From an uncultured Clostridia bacterium (GTDB taxonomy: Bacteria; Bacillota; Clostridia; Christensenellales; Borkfalkiaceae), in NCBI GenBank assembly GCA_934249265.1, contig CAKQKQ010000003.1:35737-99736 (forward strand): a stretch of 64,000 nucleotides of DNA, given 5' to 3'. A program made the translations under genes and the position numbers. Position 1 is the stretch's first letter, and every line of letters starts with the position of its first letter. A model generated the notes under the pieces. That model was not told where the DNA came from. It did no database searches and saw only the letters and a program-made list of their open reading frames with translations. This document shows positions 18,001-27,800 of the stretch, piece by piece.

Positions 18001-19290
18001 TTCATAAACGATAAAATAGTGATAATTTTCGTCGATATATTTGCTGTATGCATTTACTTTCGTTCCGACAGTGTAAATGTAGTTATTCTTTTCGTTGACT
18101 AAATTGCCTTTTGCGTCAAACGTGAACGGATATTCGGTAGACGTAGACGAGTTACTGTTGCTATATACAAGCGCACTGTATCCGTTTTCCGTCTTCGTTA
18201 CTCTGCCGTAATATATCGAACCGCCGTATTGCTTTACCATACCTTGGACAAATTCAATCGGTTGACCGCCATGGCTTTCGTAAAGTCCCGTAAGACTTTC
18301 TTCGGCTTTAGCGAGCGTGTAATTTTCTGTCGCGTCTTCTTCATACGTGCCGTCCCAATAAGCGCGAACTACTTGCAACTCACCGTTCAATAAAGTCAAA
18401 GTGTAATTATCGTAAGGTCTCGTGTTTACAACGAATTTAAGATTTCCGTTGCTGTAAGTCCAACTGTAATCTTGCTTTTTGGTGGAAACGTAAACAGTTC
18501 CGTCGGCATCGACTACCAAGAACAATTTTGCTTCGTCCGAATACCATGCGCCTTGATAGGATTCTTTGCTTACAACTTGCGCGTAGTAAGTGCAATCTTC
18601 GGTGATTGCCACGCTGTTGAGTTTTTTGCCGTTTTCGTTGTACCAGCCGAGCAATACGCTTCCTTCGGGAAGAGTCAACGCGGGCAAAGTGTTTTCGGTA
18701 ACTTTACCTTCGCCGTCGCCGCTCATCGGCGCGTAAACGGTGTATTCTTCGCTGCCGTATACAAGAGTAACCTTGTACGCTACCTTTTCAAATTTTGCTT
18801 GATAAGTTTGGTCTTGAGTAGGAACGTCACCCAAACGAAGTTGAGTATCGCCGTTAAACCAACCTTTAAATTCATATTCGGGCGTGGTCGCGGGCGCGGC
18901 AGGAAGGTCACCCTCTTCTATCGCGGTATCCACCGGCCATCTTACGGTCTGTACCGTATCGTCGCCGTTTTTAAACGTAAGCACGTATACCGCCTTGGCA
19001 TATTTTGCGGTAAACGTAACGTTTCCCGTTACAACGTAATCGTCATTGAGTTTTGTCTCTTCGGCATACCAACCGTCGAAAGCATAAGTATCTTCCGCGG
19101 CGGGTGCTTGAGGAACTAATTCCGCATCGATCGTGTTGCCGTCTTTTACTTCAATCGTCGTCAATGTTTCGCCTTCTGCCGTTGCGAACGTAACCGTCCA
19201 CACCCTTTCAAATGGCACGCCGCACGCCATTGTGAGCGAAGCGGTGAAAACGAGAAGCAACGCCAACATGAGCACTCTCATTTTTTTCAT
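15064..19290 (-). CDS. Giant surface lipoprotein with InlB repeats, beta-helix and tandem C-terminal repeats
   Basis: 1,408-aa predicted lipoprotein: lipobox LTMAC (Cys23). Residues about 30-245 hold three InlB-type repeats (FDGWYAEET, FKGWFNGDT, LLGWYNENG). A long stretch (about 250-945) is made of repeated short beta-rich units (patterns like GTYxGxDGxLTLDGxGxAT) of lipocalin-like look. About 950-1100 resembles a right-handed beta-helix (ITLDLNGKTL, LTINSGYING, LTVNGGKFEV). The C-terminus is three tandem repeats of about 85-88 aa. A perfect AGGAGG site precedes the ATG. No catalytic motif was recognised. A surface structural, binding or adhesion role is inferred from repeat classes. It is flanked by further giant lipoproteins. 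Confidence 0.88.
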   Translation of the reverse strand: MKKMRVLMLALLLVFTASLTMACGVPFERVWTVTFATAEGETLTTIEVKDGNTIDAELVPQAPAAEDTYAFDGWYAEETKLNDDYVVTGNVTFTAKYAKAVYVLTFKNGDDTVQTVRWPVDTAIEEGDLPAAPATTPEYEFKGWFNGDTQLRLGDVPTQDQTYQAKFEKVAYKVTLVYGSEEYTVYAPMSGDGEGKVTENTLPALTLPEGSVLLGWYNENGKKLNSVAITEDCTYYAQVVSKESYQGAWYSDEAKLFLVVDADGTVYVSTKKQDYSWTYSNGNLKFVVNTRPYDNYTLTLLNGELQVVRAYWDGTYEEDATENYTLAKAEESLTGLYESHGGQPIEFVQGMVKQYGGSIYYGRVTKTENGYSALVYSNSNSSTSTEYPFTFDAKGNLVNEKNNYIYTVGTKVNAYSKYIDENYHYFIVYELNGETFYVYRDATQDTYVTVNGEVGEGKIITIVEKDLQIKLSGTNFLLKSAEAGTYNGADGELTLDGFGNATLGDQTYEYTINGNEVSANGKVYVLDAENSSYTVKEYIGYEGTYIYVKSSSDKYYIELDGYGKFTAWYNTGSKTVGTYTVGETALTVTDTGRYGYDGTFDIQENGNVLIYTALTTYNTKNGFVYAKEGAVIESKLGLFFEASNGVYVNGDETLTLDQENKKVEYLGESYSFTGNYNYTELYFSAKYAKDIYGNTCNFTLKLDENKNLLLNVIYMTGYDYDYDEYIYGEDNLVYAPYNPFLGVYRNATNDDRIEITGNEFKYGTYENGEINWKATATFTLKDNVLTAYCYFENWTLTLVDGKNGYILVTSDTSYTTAVEFAEANATLYDKMYGEYEAYLVENGNAQKVTFNFNGLLHEGNPLVTITYNGKTLEFAYDFTSYINLDGQSSKYAYCAISDVSSLVEGVNKWLLVLNDDGSLTAYASDNKEASSDNAYNLTLYKKGALPELPDTYEVGTLEQLKATLKNALNGNTIILTADIVTDQTLVIDKDITLDLNGKTLSNTVDLWDESKDAWSLISVANGAKVTLDGDGKLLAKENDCFGIDVCDGAELTINSGYINGNIHAVYVYEGTLTVNGGKFEVQQTSNIDPYGFVLNCYDANRELGTAKIVVYGGEFVKFNPANCSAEGAGTNFVAEGYVSTANEDGTLYTVSQQLDELEGTWTWNKWTLTFDGKGTLTVNSGYGDNTVQYTYNAATKTVTFTFGSEDYEGKYDGTYLTVSDEYGDVLSSAKFTKKAEETLDELEGTWTWGKWTLTFDGKGNLTVNSGYGDNAVQYTYNAATKTVTFTFGSEDYEGKYDGTYLTVSDEYGDVLSDAKFTKKAEETEETLDEIAGTWTFGDWSLTFDGKGKLTASNGATSANVDYTYNAEKKTLEFTFAGYDYSGKYDGTNLIISDEYDEILVSNKFTKKA
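15067..15840 (-). repeat. Three tandem 255-264 bp repeats inside the lipoprotein gene
   Basis: The sequence AGCCTTTTTAGTAAATTT recurs at 15067, 15331 and 15586, marking units of 264 and 255 bp (88 and 85 codons), all in frame. Each unit encodes a W-x-LTFDGKG ... YTYNA ... YDGT ... SDEYG ... FTKKA module. The two inner units (15331-15585 and 15586-15840) differ at only a handful of bases, including TCGTC/ACTG-type clustered changes, so they duplicated recently or are being homogenised; the terminal unit is much more diverged. Confidence 0.9.
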
Positions 19291-20134
19291 GTATAAACCT
19301 CCTGTGCGCCTTTCGGCTCAAATTTTATTATCTTTAACGCCAAACCTTATTATTTTATTGCGCATTATTTTATTGTGCGTACACGAATATGTATTTATTC
19401 TCGACCGTACTTTTCGGTAGCGGTCTTGTCGGTCGCACTTTCGGCCGCACTCGACATTAGTTTTGCTTTGTTTAGCGATAAACTCGCTTTGCCGCAACTT
19501 TGCCGCGCCGATAAAATAATATTATTATAATATTTAACGTTATCCCCCGAAAGGAAATTTTCATTTATTTTATTACAATATGTTTCATTTGTCAAACAAT
19601 TTTAATACATTTTTTGTATTTTATTTGCACCCCGCATTATTTGTGCATGTTTTACACTATTTTTATAAAAATTGCCAAAAAACAGCATACTATCTCGTTT
19701 TTTTTGATATGTAAACTTTATGCCGCCGGCGTTGCGTTTGGTTAAAAAATAATTTTTTATGCAAAATTTATACAAAATTGTGTATATTTGCTGTATATCA
19801 CCCGCTTTAAGTGGTTTAATTAAATAAATTAAAACGCCCGCAATTTTTATAAAAATTAAAAATTGACACAAATTTTTAATATAATTTAATAAAGGTTTGG
19901 TTATTTTTTATTATATTTATCGATTTATACAAGCATAAACGCGCTGTATATAGTCAACTTATATCGTCGCAACCACGCCGTATAGTCAAGCGAAATCGCC
20001 TTACGTCGAGTTTTATTTGAATTTGTTTACTCTATTTTCGCGGCGGCGTATTCATTTCCGCATTGTTTTTTTGACGTATTTCCGCCGTACTCCTTATTCC
20101 TTTTATATATATTGTTAAAACAAATGTTAATATA

Positions 20135-20302
20135 TATAAACTATAAGAAGTAAATCTTTTGCCTTATGACAAAATCTTTCAAGTCTTGCGGACTTACGCA
20201 AAAACGCATTGTTTTTGCACTTCTAAGTGTGTAAAATGCGAAATTGTAAACCCTTGCAAGCAAGTTTCCAATTTCTTATATTATAAACTATAAGAAGTAA
20301 AT
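20135..20302 (+). repeat. Dispersed structured intergenic repeat, copy A
   Basis: About 140 nt (20151-20290) match, in reverse orientation, 44165-44308. Identical cores are GCAAAAACGCATTGTTTT and TAAACCCTTGCAAGCAAGTT. The copy has three inverted repeats: AAGTC/GACTT (20181-20195), GCAAAAAC/GTTTTTGC (20198-20218) and CTTGC/GCAAG around 20252-20263. It is bracketed by a 21-nt direct repeat beginning TATAAACTATAAGAAG at 20135 and 20282. No frame is conserved between copies. Confidence 0.75.
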
Positions 20303-20581
20303 TTTGAAACAACTTCAAGATTTTGCGCTAATGCGCTCGCAAAGTTGACACTTTGCCGACAGTATAATGTTTTGCGATAAAATGTTACGTAAATTTTAAA
20401 ATATGCCGCTAAACGCAAAAATATTACTCAAACGCGGAAAATTTGCACGCATTTTGCCGTTAAATACCAATTTGTGCCGCTAAAAACAAATATTAGCGTT
20501 TGCACCATAAAAACAAACAAACCATTTGCAACGTAAAAACCTACCCCACGCATACCGCAAACAAATTGTAGGTTTGTTATA

Positions 20582-20647
20582 ATTAAAATAAAAACGCCGT
20601 CGAGGTAAAGACAAAGCGCAAATTCGCTTATCTGCCCGACGGCGTTT
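20582..20647 (-). terminator. Terminator of the 1,295-aa lipoprotein gene, long bulged stem
   Basis: Outer 11-bp stem AAACGCCGTCG (20592-20602) / CGACGGCGTTT (20637-20647), inner stem AAGCG/CGCTT (20614-20629), and on the minus strand a U-rich tail TTTTTATTTTAAT. It lies about 160 nt beyond the stop codon of the minus-strand lipoprotein gene. Confidence 0.7.
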
Positions 20648-20671
20648 ATTTAAGTTTTTAAAACCTTTAAA

Positions 20672-20782
20672 GCAATGTCGATTTTTTCTACGCTATATAT
20701 CCGCATTTTCAATGCTATATAACCGAATTTTAAAATGCAATATATATCAAAATTTCAATATATAGCGAAATCGATTTTACTT
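20672..20782. repeat. Degenerate 22-23 bp tandem repeat, about five copies
   Basis: Units start at about 20672, 20692, 20714, 20737 and 20760 with the form GCTATATA-CCGAATTTTCAAT. The best three (20692, 20714, 20737) are spaced 22 and 23. The array lies between the terminator and the stop codon of the 1,295-aa lipoprotein, so it is in that transcript's 3' untranslated region. Confidence 0.7.
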
Positions 20783-20806
20783 GCAAAAAAGTCGTTTATG
20801 TTGGTA

Positions 20807-23800
20807 TTAGTCCTTTGTGAGCGTTGCCGTCCAAGACCTGTTTTCTTCGTCTCTGCCGTCAACCGTAATAGTTTGTTTTTCGGCGTTGTAAATAAGAGTC
20901 CAAGTTACGTCCCCGTCGCCGCCCGCAGTGGTAAAAGTAATGGTAAGTTTGGTCGCGTCGTACGACACGTTCGACGTGGGAGAAATGGATTCCTTATCAA
21001 CCGAAATCAAGTATTTTATAATTCCGCTTGACTCGATGATAAAGCCTCTTTTATCTGTATCGGACGTTCCCATTCCCGTAAACACGCCCGTCCATCTGCC
21101 GCAAATGGTAGCGGGGATAACCTCGGTAATCGCGCCAGCCAAGGTGAACTCGAACTGACCTTCAACGCTGTTGAGCGTACCGCCACCGTTTGTCAAAGTA
21201 AACGCGTATTCTACGTTGTTGCACTTGAAATACACTTTATTCGCTCCGTCGTATTTTACGTTGGAGATAGGCGTGCCCTTGTAAGAACCCGTAAGGTCCT
21301 TTTTGATATTTAAAACAAGTTGATTCTCGCCCGAGCCGCTCACATAAGAGCCCACGTAACTTTCGGGGAATTCGGGGGGTAACTTGCTGCCCGTATAACC
21401 TCTCTTGACGAATGACGAATACGTGCCGTCCATAGAATAATCTTCGGTGTAAGCGAGGTTCTTGTCGTAATAGAAAGTAAATTCGATGCCTTGGTGACTC
21501 GAGTTGAACGCCACCGTAATGCCGAATTGAGTTACTTCGTAAGTGCCCCACGTTCCGCCCCAATTGAGCGCGTAATCTCCGTCGGAGTTGGTGTAGAAAA
21601 TGGTTGCGTTGCCGAAGCCGTCTACGACAAGTTTGTGGTAATAGTCGTTTCCGTTGTACGCTTGATACCAAACGCCTTGATAATCGTCGTTGGGCGTCAA
21701 GTTGGTGATAGTGCAACCGTTTGTCTTTGCCGCAACGCAGTCAAATGCGATTATTTGGTCGTTTTCATACAAAATTACGACGAGATTTTCCGAATTTTTG
21801 TATCTTACGTAATAATATTTGCCGTTTGCGCTGTCTTTTACCGTTGCGGTAGAAAGTCCGTCGAGAGAAATTTGTATGTTACCGTAAGTGTAATCGCCCT
21901 CTTCATAGCCTACCGTGCAAATAGTATAAGTCAAAATTCTGTACTTTTGTTCTTCAAACACAAAACTTTCGCCGTCGGCGATATTGCCCTCTACCGTTGC
22001 GCCTTTGAGGAAAATACCGTTTTTATAGATATAATATCCGCCGTCGGGTACTGTAAATATAAACAATTCGGGGTTGGCTTTTTCTCCGCTGATAGAAAAT
22101 ACGTAATTGGTGTAACCCACTTGCACGCCGCGAGAGTATTTAGTCATGACTACGGGACGATAAGAAGTGTTGCCCATACCTCTTACGAAATTGCCATAAA
22201 CGATTTCTTCGTCTTTATCGTAAGTGAAATTGCTTACGTAACCTTCGATAATGACCTTTAAAATGCCCGTCGATTCGATATAATAATATCTTCCTACCGT
22301 TTCGGAAAAACGTGAAATCATCACTGCCGTGCCGTCGTTTAAGAACTTAAATCTCATTTGGCTGTTAGATTCGGAAGAATTCAAATAAACGTAAGAATAT
22401 TCGCCGACAAAGCCTTTGTCGCTGTAATCCACCGAGCCCAATTTTGTAAACGTTTCGGTTTTGCTTTCTCCGTTTAAAAGGTACGAAAGCGTGATTTTAT
22501 CGTTTTCGCCGAGCGTCACTTTCATCGAAGAATAATTGCTGAATTTCGATATGGTAAGCGTAATACTTCCGTCTTCTTCGATTTTGTAATTTCCGTCGTA
22601 ATAACCGCCGTTGTTGTATCTTTCGCTTTCAAACGAAACCATATCTTCGCCCGCAAAGGTGAGAAGGTCGCCTCTTTCGTTGATATATTCGCCGACAATA
22701 GTGGGATTATATGCCGTATACTCGTAAGTTACCGTGCCCGACATACCGCCGTCTACCATAAACGTGATTTTGTCGTTTGCTACCGTTCCGCTCGTTTCGC
22801 CGATGTTGTTGTTGATGTCAAGAATAATGTATGTGCCGTTGTACTTGTAAGTACCCGTAATTACGCTTGTGTTTACCATTTTCAACGTTCCGTCCGCTTC
22901 GAGTATCAACGAACCCGCGTCGTTTGTCGCATAAAGAGTAATCGTGCCTTTATAAGTGCCTACTATATCGCTTACGTCTTGCCACTTTGCATACAAGGTC
23001 ATGTCTTTAATCACGGGAACGTAATATCTGTACTGCGAATCGCCGTCTATTGAAGTTTGCCATGCCCAGAAAAGACCGTTACTACTTTTTTCGGGGTCTT
23101 CGAGAGTGCTTATCAAATCGTAAGACGCTCTGCCGTCGGTCGCTTTTTCGATGACGATATCTTGTTGGTTGGCACTCTTTAAAGTGAGGTTGTACGACGC
23201 TTTCGCCGCTGCCGCAGTCGTTGCGTTGGGCGCGATTTTGTCCGTCTTTACCCAACAAGCCTCGTTCCAATTTACTTTGTCGAATATATGAGCCAAATCG
23301 TTGAAATAATTTACCCCGTAAGAGGAGTTGCCCTCGGTATTGGTTCTGTCAGCCGTCAAAGTTCCGCAATAATAGTTGTTGGAAGCGAGCGTGCCCGCCG
23401 TATAATAAATTTCGTAATCGTCGTAAGCCATTCTGCCGAGTATGCCACCAGCAACAGATTTTTTGGTCGAATCGGTAGAAGCGGGGGCTTTTACGTTGCC
23501 CGTGGAGATGCAGTCGATTACCGCAGAGTCGCCCAAACATATACCCGCAATACCGCCGGCGTATGCTCCGTCGGTCGCGGTTGCTTCTACGTTAGCCGCG
23601 GACAAGCAGTCCATAATCGTTGCTGTATCGTCCAAATAACCTACTATACCGCCCGTATAAGTTCCGCCGTAAACGTTGCCGTAAACCGCGCTGTTGATTA
23701 TGGCTACCGAACAATTGTAATTAAAAACCATACCCGCAATACCGCCGACAGCGGCGTTGGACAAATCGCCCTTTTCGCCGTCTTCTTCGTCGATAGACAT

Positions 23801-24694
23801 ATTTACGTCTACGAGACAGTTTTGTATATACGAAATATACGAGTTTGCGTTTTGGTTGTAAACGATACCGACAAGACCGCCGATATACATGCTGTTAGAA
23901 GCGAGCGTAAACGACGAAATCGAACCACTTACCGTTACCGCGGTTACGTTGGATAAACCTAATTTACCGACAAGACCGCCGATATACGCGCCCGCCGTGC
24001 TGCCGTCTTTATAAGATTGAAAATCTATGCTTACGTTTTCAAGATTTACGTTTCTGATTTCCGCTTGACTCGTCACACCGAACAAGCCGTAAGCCTTGAT
24101 GCCATCCGAACGGAGCGTGGGGTTGAGCGTGAGGTTTTTAATTGTATAACCTTGTCCGTCGAAATATCCCGTGAACGGATTATCTTCAGTGCCTATCGGC
24201 GTGTAACTATATCCCGCAAGGTTGATATCTCTGTCGAGCACGACTTTTGCGTCTTTATATTTTTCTTCGCCCGCGTTTACCGCTTTTGCCAATAAATTCA
24301 AATGTTCGGGACATTGAATGAGATAAGGATTTTCTTTAGTGCCTTCGCCGCTTATTTGAGACCTGTCTATAGGCGAAGCGTTTTGAGTCCAATGCGCCGT
24401 CAAAGTGATATTCGACGTGACGGGAGTGCTGAAATCGTAAGCCGTATTTTCATCTTCTAAATACCAATAATCGAAGGTATACCCCTCTCTTTCGGGAGAC
24501 CTCGGCTCTGTCGCGGTTTCTCCGTCTTTCACCTTTTGCGAAGGAGTGCTTACGCCCTCGCCCGCAAACGTAACCGTGTAAGTCGTGGGTTGGGGATTGC
24601 TGTTGTTATTGTTTCCGCCGCCGCACGCGCTTATCGCGCAAGTCAAAGCGACAACGCAAATCAATGATAACAATATCGATAATTTCTTTTTCAT
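20807..24694 (-). CDS. Giant surface lipoprotein with InlB and GLUG repeats (paralogue of next gene)
   Basis: The start at 24694 is chosen because GGAGAG lies 6 nt upstream and a normal lipoprotein signal follows (lipobox ISAC, Cys24), whereas an earlier in-frame ATG would give a 24-residue extension with no function. The 1,295-aa product has an Asn-rich linker, one InlB-type repeat (about 35-105, REGYTFDYWYLED...LTAHW), then GLUG-type repeats (about 120-420; AYIGGLVGKL, MYIGGLVGIV, AYAGGIAGIC, recurring ENVSID/NCLVDV ladders), a second InlB-like segment and a long series of short beta-rich units. No catalytic residues were recognised. It shares its layout with the adjacent 1,370-aa gene and is probably a tandem duplicate. 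Confidence 0.88.
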   Translation of the reverse strand: MKKKLSILLSLICVVALTCAISACGGGNNNNSNPQPTTYTVTFAGEGVSTPSQKVKDGETATEPRSPEREGYTFDYWYLEDENTAYDFSTPVTSNITLTAHWTQNASPIDRSQISGEGTKENPYLIQCPEHLNLLAKAVNAGEEKYKDAKVVLDRDINLAGYSYTPIGTEDNPFTGYFDGQGYTIKNLTLNPTLRSDGIKAYGLFGVTSQAEIRNVNLENVSIDFQSYKDGSTAGAYIGGLVGKLGLSNVTAVTVSGSISSFTLASNSMYIGGLVGIVYNQNANSYISYIQNCLVDVNMSIDEEDGEKGDLSNAAVGGIAGMVFNYNCSVAIINSAVYGNVYGGTYTGGIVGYLDDTATIMDCLSAANVEATATDGAYAGGIAGICLGDSAVIDCISTGNVKAPASTDSTKKSVAGGILGRMAYDDYEIYYTAGTLASNNYYCGTLTADRTNTEGNSSYGVNYFNDLAHIFDKVNWNEACWVKTDKIAPNATTAAAAKASYNLTLKSANQQDIVIEKATDGRASYDLISTLEDPEKSSNGLFWAWQTSIDGDSQYRYYVPVIKDMTLYAKWQDVSDIVGTYKGTITLYATNDAGSLILEADGTLKMVNTSVITGTYKYNGTYIILDINNNIGETSGTVANDKITFMVDGGMSGTVTYEYTAYNPTIVGEYINERGDLLTFAGEDMVSFESERYNNGGYYDGNYKIEEDGSITLTISKFSNYSSMKVTLGENDKITLSYLLNGESKTETFTKLGSVDYSDKGFVGEYSYVYLNSSESNSQMRFKFLNDGTAVMISRFSETVGRYYYIESTGILKVIIEGYVSNFTYDKDEEIVYGNFVRGMGNTSYRPVVMTKYSRGVQVGYTNYVFSISGEKANPELFIFTVPDGGYYIYKNGIFLKGATVEGNIADGESFVFEEQKYRILTYTICTVGYEEGDYTYGNIQISLDGLSTATVKDSANGKYYYVRYKNSENLVVILYENDQIIAFDCVAAKTNGCTITNLTPNDDYQGVWYQAYNGNDYYHKLVVDGFGNATIFYTNSDGDYALNWGGTWGTYEVTQFGITVAFNSSHQGIEFTFYYDKNLAYTEDYSMDGTYSSFVKRGYTGSKLPPEFPESYVGSYVSGSGENQLVLNIKKDLTGSYKGTPISNVKYDGANKVYFKCNNVEYAFTLTNGGGTLNSVEGQFEFTLAGAITEVIPATICGRWTGVFTGMGTSDTDKRGFIIESSGIIKYLISVDKESISPTSNVSYDATKLTITFTTAGGDGDVTWTLIYNAEKQTITVDGRDEENRSWTATLTKD

Positions 24695-24824
24695 GTTTCT
24701 CTCCTTTTCCGCACAAACGGAAGTATTTTTATATGGTTTTATGCCGAATTTTTTGTTTTTCGGCATAAAACCTCGTTTAGTCTTTAAATTTACCTTAACT
24801 ACCTAAAACGTAAATTGCGTTAAT

Positions 24825-27800
24825 TTAGTCCGCTTTTACAACGTAAATCGCTTTGCCGTCGGTATTTTCGTACTTGACCGCGCCGTCTACGCTTTCATTA
24901 TAAACTTTATATTTAGTGATTTTTACGTCGGTATCTTCGCTTCTGTCGAGTGCGAAAATAGTTATGCTTCCGTCGTCTTCTATCGAGTAATAAAGATAAG
25001 TCGTTTCGCCGTTTTCTTTTACTTCGGCAGCGGGATAATAACCTACTATAAGTCCTCTTCCGTCAAGCGTAATGCTGTCGCCCGACTCAGAAACGTATTC
25101 GCCTTTATATCCGTCGTTTTCGCAAACTATCGTGACAAGATTGTAAGAACTGTCGTATAAAACCATGTTGTGTTCGTCTTGATATACGCCGATATAAAGC
25201 AATTCGCCCGCATAATAGATTTGAACTTGGTTGCTTGCGCTGTACAAAAGCGTCAATTCTTCGCCCGCCATACTGCCCGTGCCGTAACCGTTTAAATTAA
25301 ACGAACCGATAGTGATTTCTTCGCCGTTTGCAAACAAGTAAGTTTTACCGCTCATAAGCGCGTACAAACCGAGCGTTACCGTTTTGTCTCCGTCGTGAAG
25401 AGTGAAATGTTCGTGATCGTCGTCTATAACAAGCGTCAACCAAACGCTTCCGTCTTTCCAAATTTCTACTTCCGTTCCGTCGCAAGTGTAAACGAATTGT
25501 TGTTCTTTAATATCTTTCGTAGTAACCGTAGCCACGCCGTTTTCCGAACTGCTGTGTCCGTTAAACGTAAATCTGTAGTCTTCGCCGCCCAAAATCATAT
25601 CTTCGAATCCGTCGGTGGGATGCAAATTTTGCTCTTGTTCGCCGGAGATTAATATCGTCGCTTCGCCCGTTTTTAACACTTTTACGACGTAACTTTTGCC
25701 GTTGTAAGTAAATGAAGCGGTAGCGTAAGTTTTGTTGTAAGTATATGCGACCGTTTGAGCCTCGACGTTGGTCTTTAAATTGCCGATTGTCACTTCGCCT
25801 TTTACTATCCACGTACCTTCGGTCGTGACGCTGTTTATATCGTATGCGCCCAAACCGTTGAAATTGAATATCGTTCCGTCGGTAATACTCCACTCACCTT
25901 CGAGCGGGTCGTGATAACAAAGGTAATAGTTGTTGTAAATTCCGCCTACCGAAGCGGTGTATACGCCGTAGTCCAATATTTCTTCGCCCGTGCTGCTCAA
26001 TACGCAACTGCCGAAGCCGTATAAAGTGGTTCTGTAATAAAGGTTAATCGAATATTCGCCGGAAGTGCCGTCGCTGATATAATATGCGGCGTAAGTAAAC
26101 GAATAGCCGTTTGTATCCATGCCCGTGCCGTAGCCGTCTATCGTGATACCGTCGAAACGCACGCCGTAATTGTAAAGCGTTTCTACCCAATATCCTCTAA
26201 AACTGTTGGCTCTACACAAAGAGTAAGTCGTTCCGTCTTCGTTTATCGTCAAGTCGATAAAACCTTCGTCGGTCACTTCGGCATAGCCGCCGTCAAACTT
26301 TATAAGTCCGTCGTCTACCGTGTACGCGTACGTTTTATCGCCTATTTTCATTGTGCCTTTTCCGTCGAACGACACTTTTAAGGGGTTGTTGTAGTCCGTT
26401 TCCCAATCGCCCTCGAACTTATCGAGTATGTCGAGCGATAAAGTAAGACCGCCTACGTTTTCTATTTTTCTGCCGTCTTCTGACAATTTCGCGCTATACG
26501 TATCGCTTAAAACGTACATCGTTATGTCGTTGCCGTCTATTGAATAACTGAACGGAATTTCTATAAGATCGGTGTCCGTCTTTAAACCTTTACCGTTTAA
26601 ATTGAATTTATAAACCGTGCCGTCTCTGTCGTACCATTCGCCGAGTATGGCGTTTCCTTCGTATGCTTGTATGTTTTTATAATCGCTTCCGCTTGTAAAG
26701 AAGAAGTTGTCGTAAATTACAAGAGAGTCGCCGTCTTTATAAGCGTAATAGTCGGTCATGAGCGAATCGCTTTGAGACGAAGTGTAGTACATATATGCGA
26801 AATATGCGTTTTGAATATAAATCTTTTCTCCGTCGTAAACGTACATATATCTCGCTACTCTGCCGTCGTAAATAAAGGTCAACATACCGTTTGAATCGAA
26901 AGTGAGCGTAGCCCTGTTATCGTTTACATCAAAGAAGTATTCGCCAACCGCCGCAGTATAGTCCGCAAATCCCACGTAAATCGTTACGTCGCTCGTCAAA
27001 AGCATGGACGCGGGCAATCTTTGCGTTTTTTCTTCATCAAGGAAAAATCCGTAAGAAATACTGCCGTCGGTTGCTTTTAAAGTGTTTTTACCGTCGCCGT
27101 CGTAAAGCCAATCGAGAGGAAGATATGCGTCGAACGATTTGCTTTGCACGCTTTCCGTAATGCCCGCGGTAAGTTTTCCGCCGAGATTTACCGTAACCGT
27201 GTAAGAAATTGCGTAATCGCCGTCGAGGTTTACTTTAACTGCGGGCGCGTTGCCCTCTAAATTCCACTCCGACTCGCTCCATTTTAAAAGGCTCTTTACG
27301 CTTTGCAAGTCGTTTACGTCGTAGTCTTGACCGTTTGCGGTTATTTTGCCGTTATTTGCCAAATACGAATTGTATACTACTATCTTTTTGCTGTCGATTT
27401 TGTTGTATAAATTTTCGGTATCTTTGCCGTCTTTATACGTGCTGCCGATAAGCGTTCCTCTTTCGGTGCCTTCTATGTTAGCCGCACTGCTCGGTAAATA
27501 CACCACAGTTGCGGTCGAATACGAATTTGTAATCGCCGTTTCGGTTTCCGCAAGACCCACAAGCGCGCCCGCCGTCGATACCGAAGAAGTAGTGTAATCG
27601 TTTCTCGAAGTTACGTTACCCGAAGAATAACAGTTTGCTACCGAGGTCATCGCCCTCATATATCCGATGATACCGCCGGCAATTGAAATTCTGCCGCTGA
27701 AACTTACTTGAGTAACGCAGTTGTAAATATTAGTCGGGGTGGTAATGCTTGTGCCGTATACGCAACCGGCTATACCGCCGACCGTAAACAAAGGCACGCT

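Larger units (their letters stand above)
19291..20806. other. Long intergenic region with several repeats
   Basis: About 1.5 kb without a convincing gene; short frames here lack ribosome sites and run through repeats. It contains the structured dispersed repeat (20142-20302), a stem-loop terminator (20582-20647) and a 22-23 bp array (20672-20782). The stretch 19600-19900 is very AT-rich. A phrase TATAGTCAA recurs at 19947 and 19981 without larger context. Confidence 0.65.

Noticed and set aside
19395..19871. Two short minus-strand frames upstream of the 1,408-aa lipoprotein
   Set aside because: Low-complexity AT-rich translation without ribosome sites or recognisable domains.
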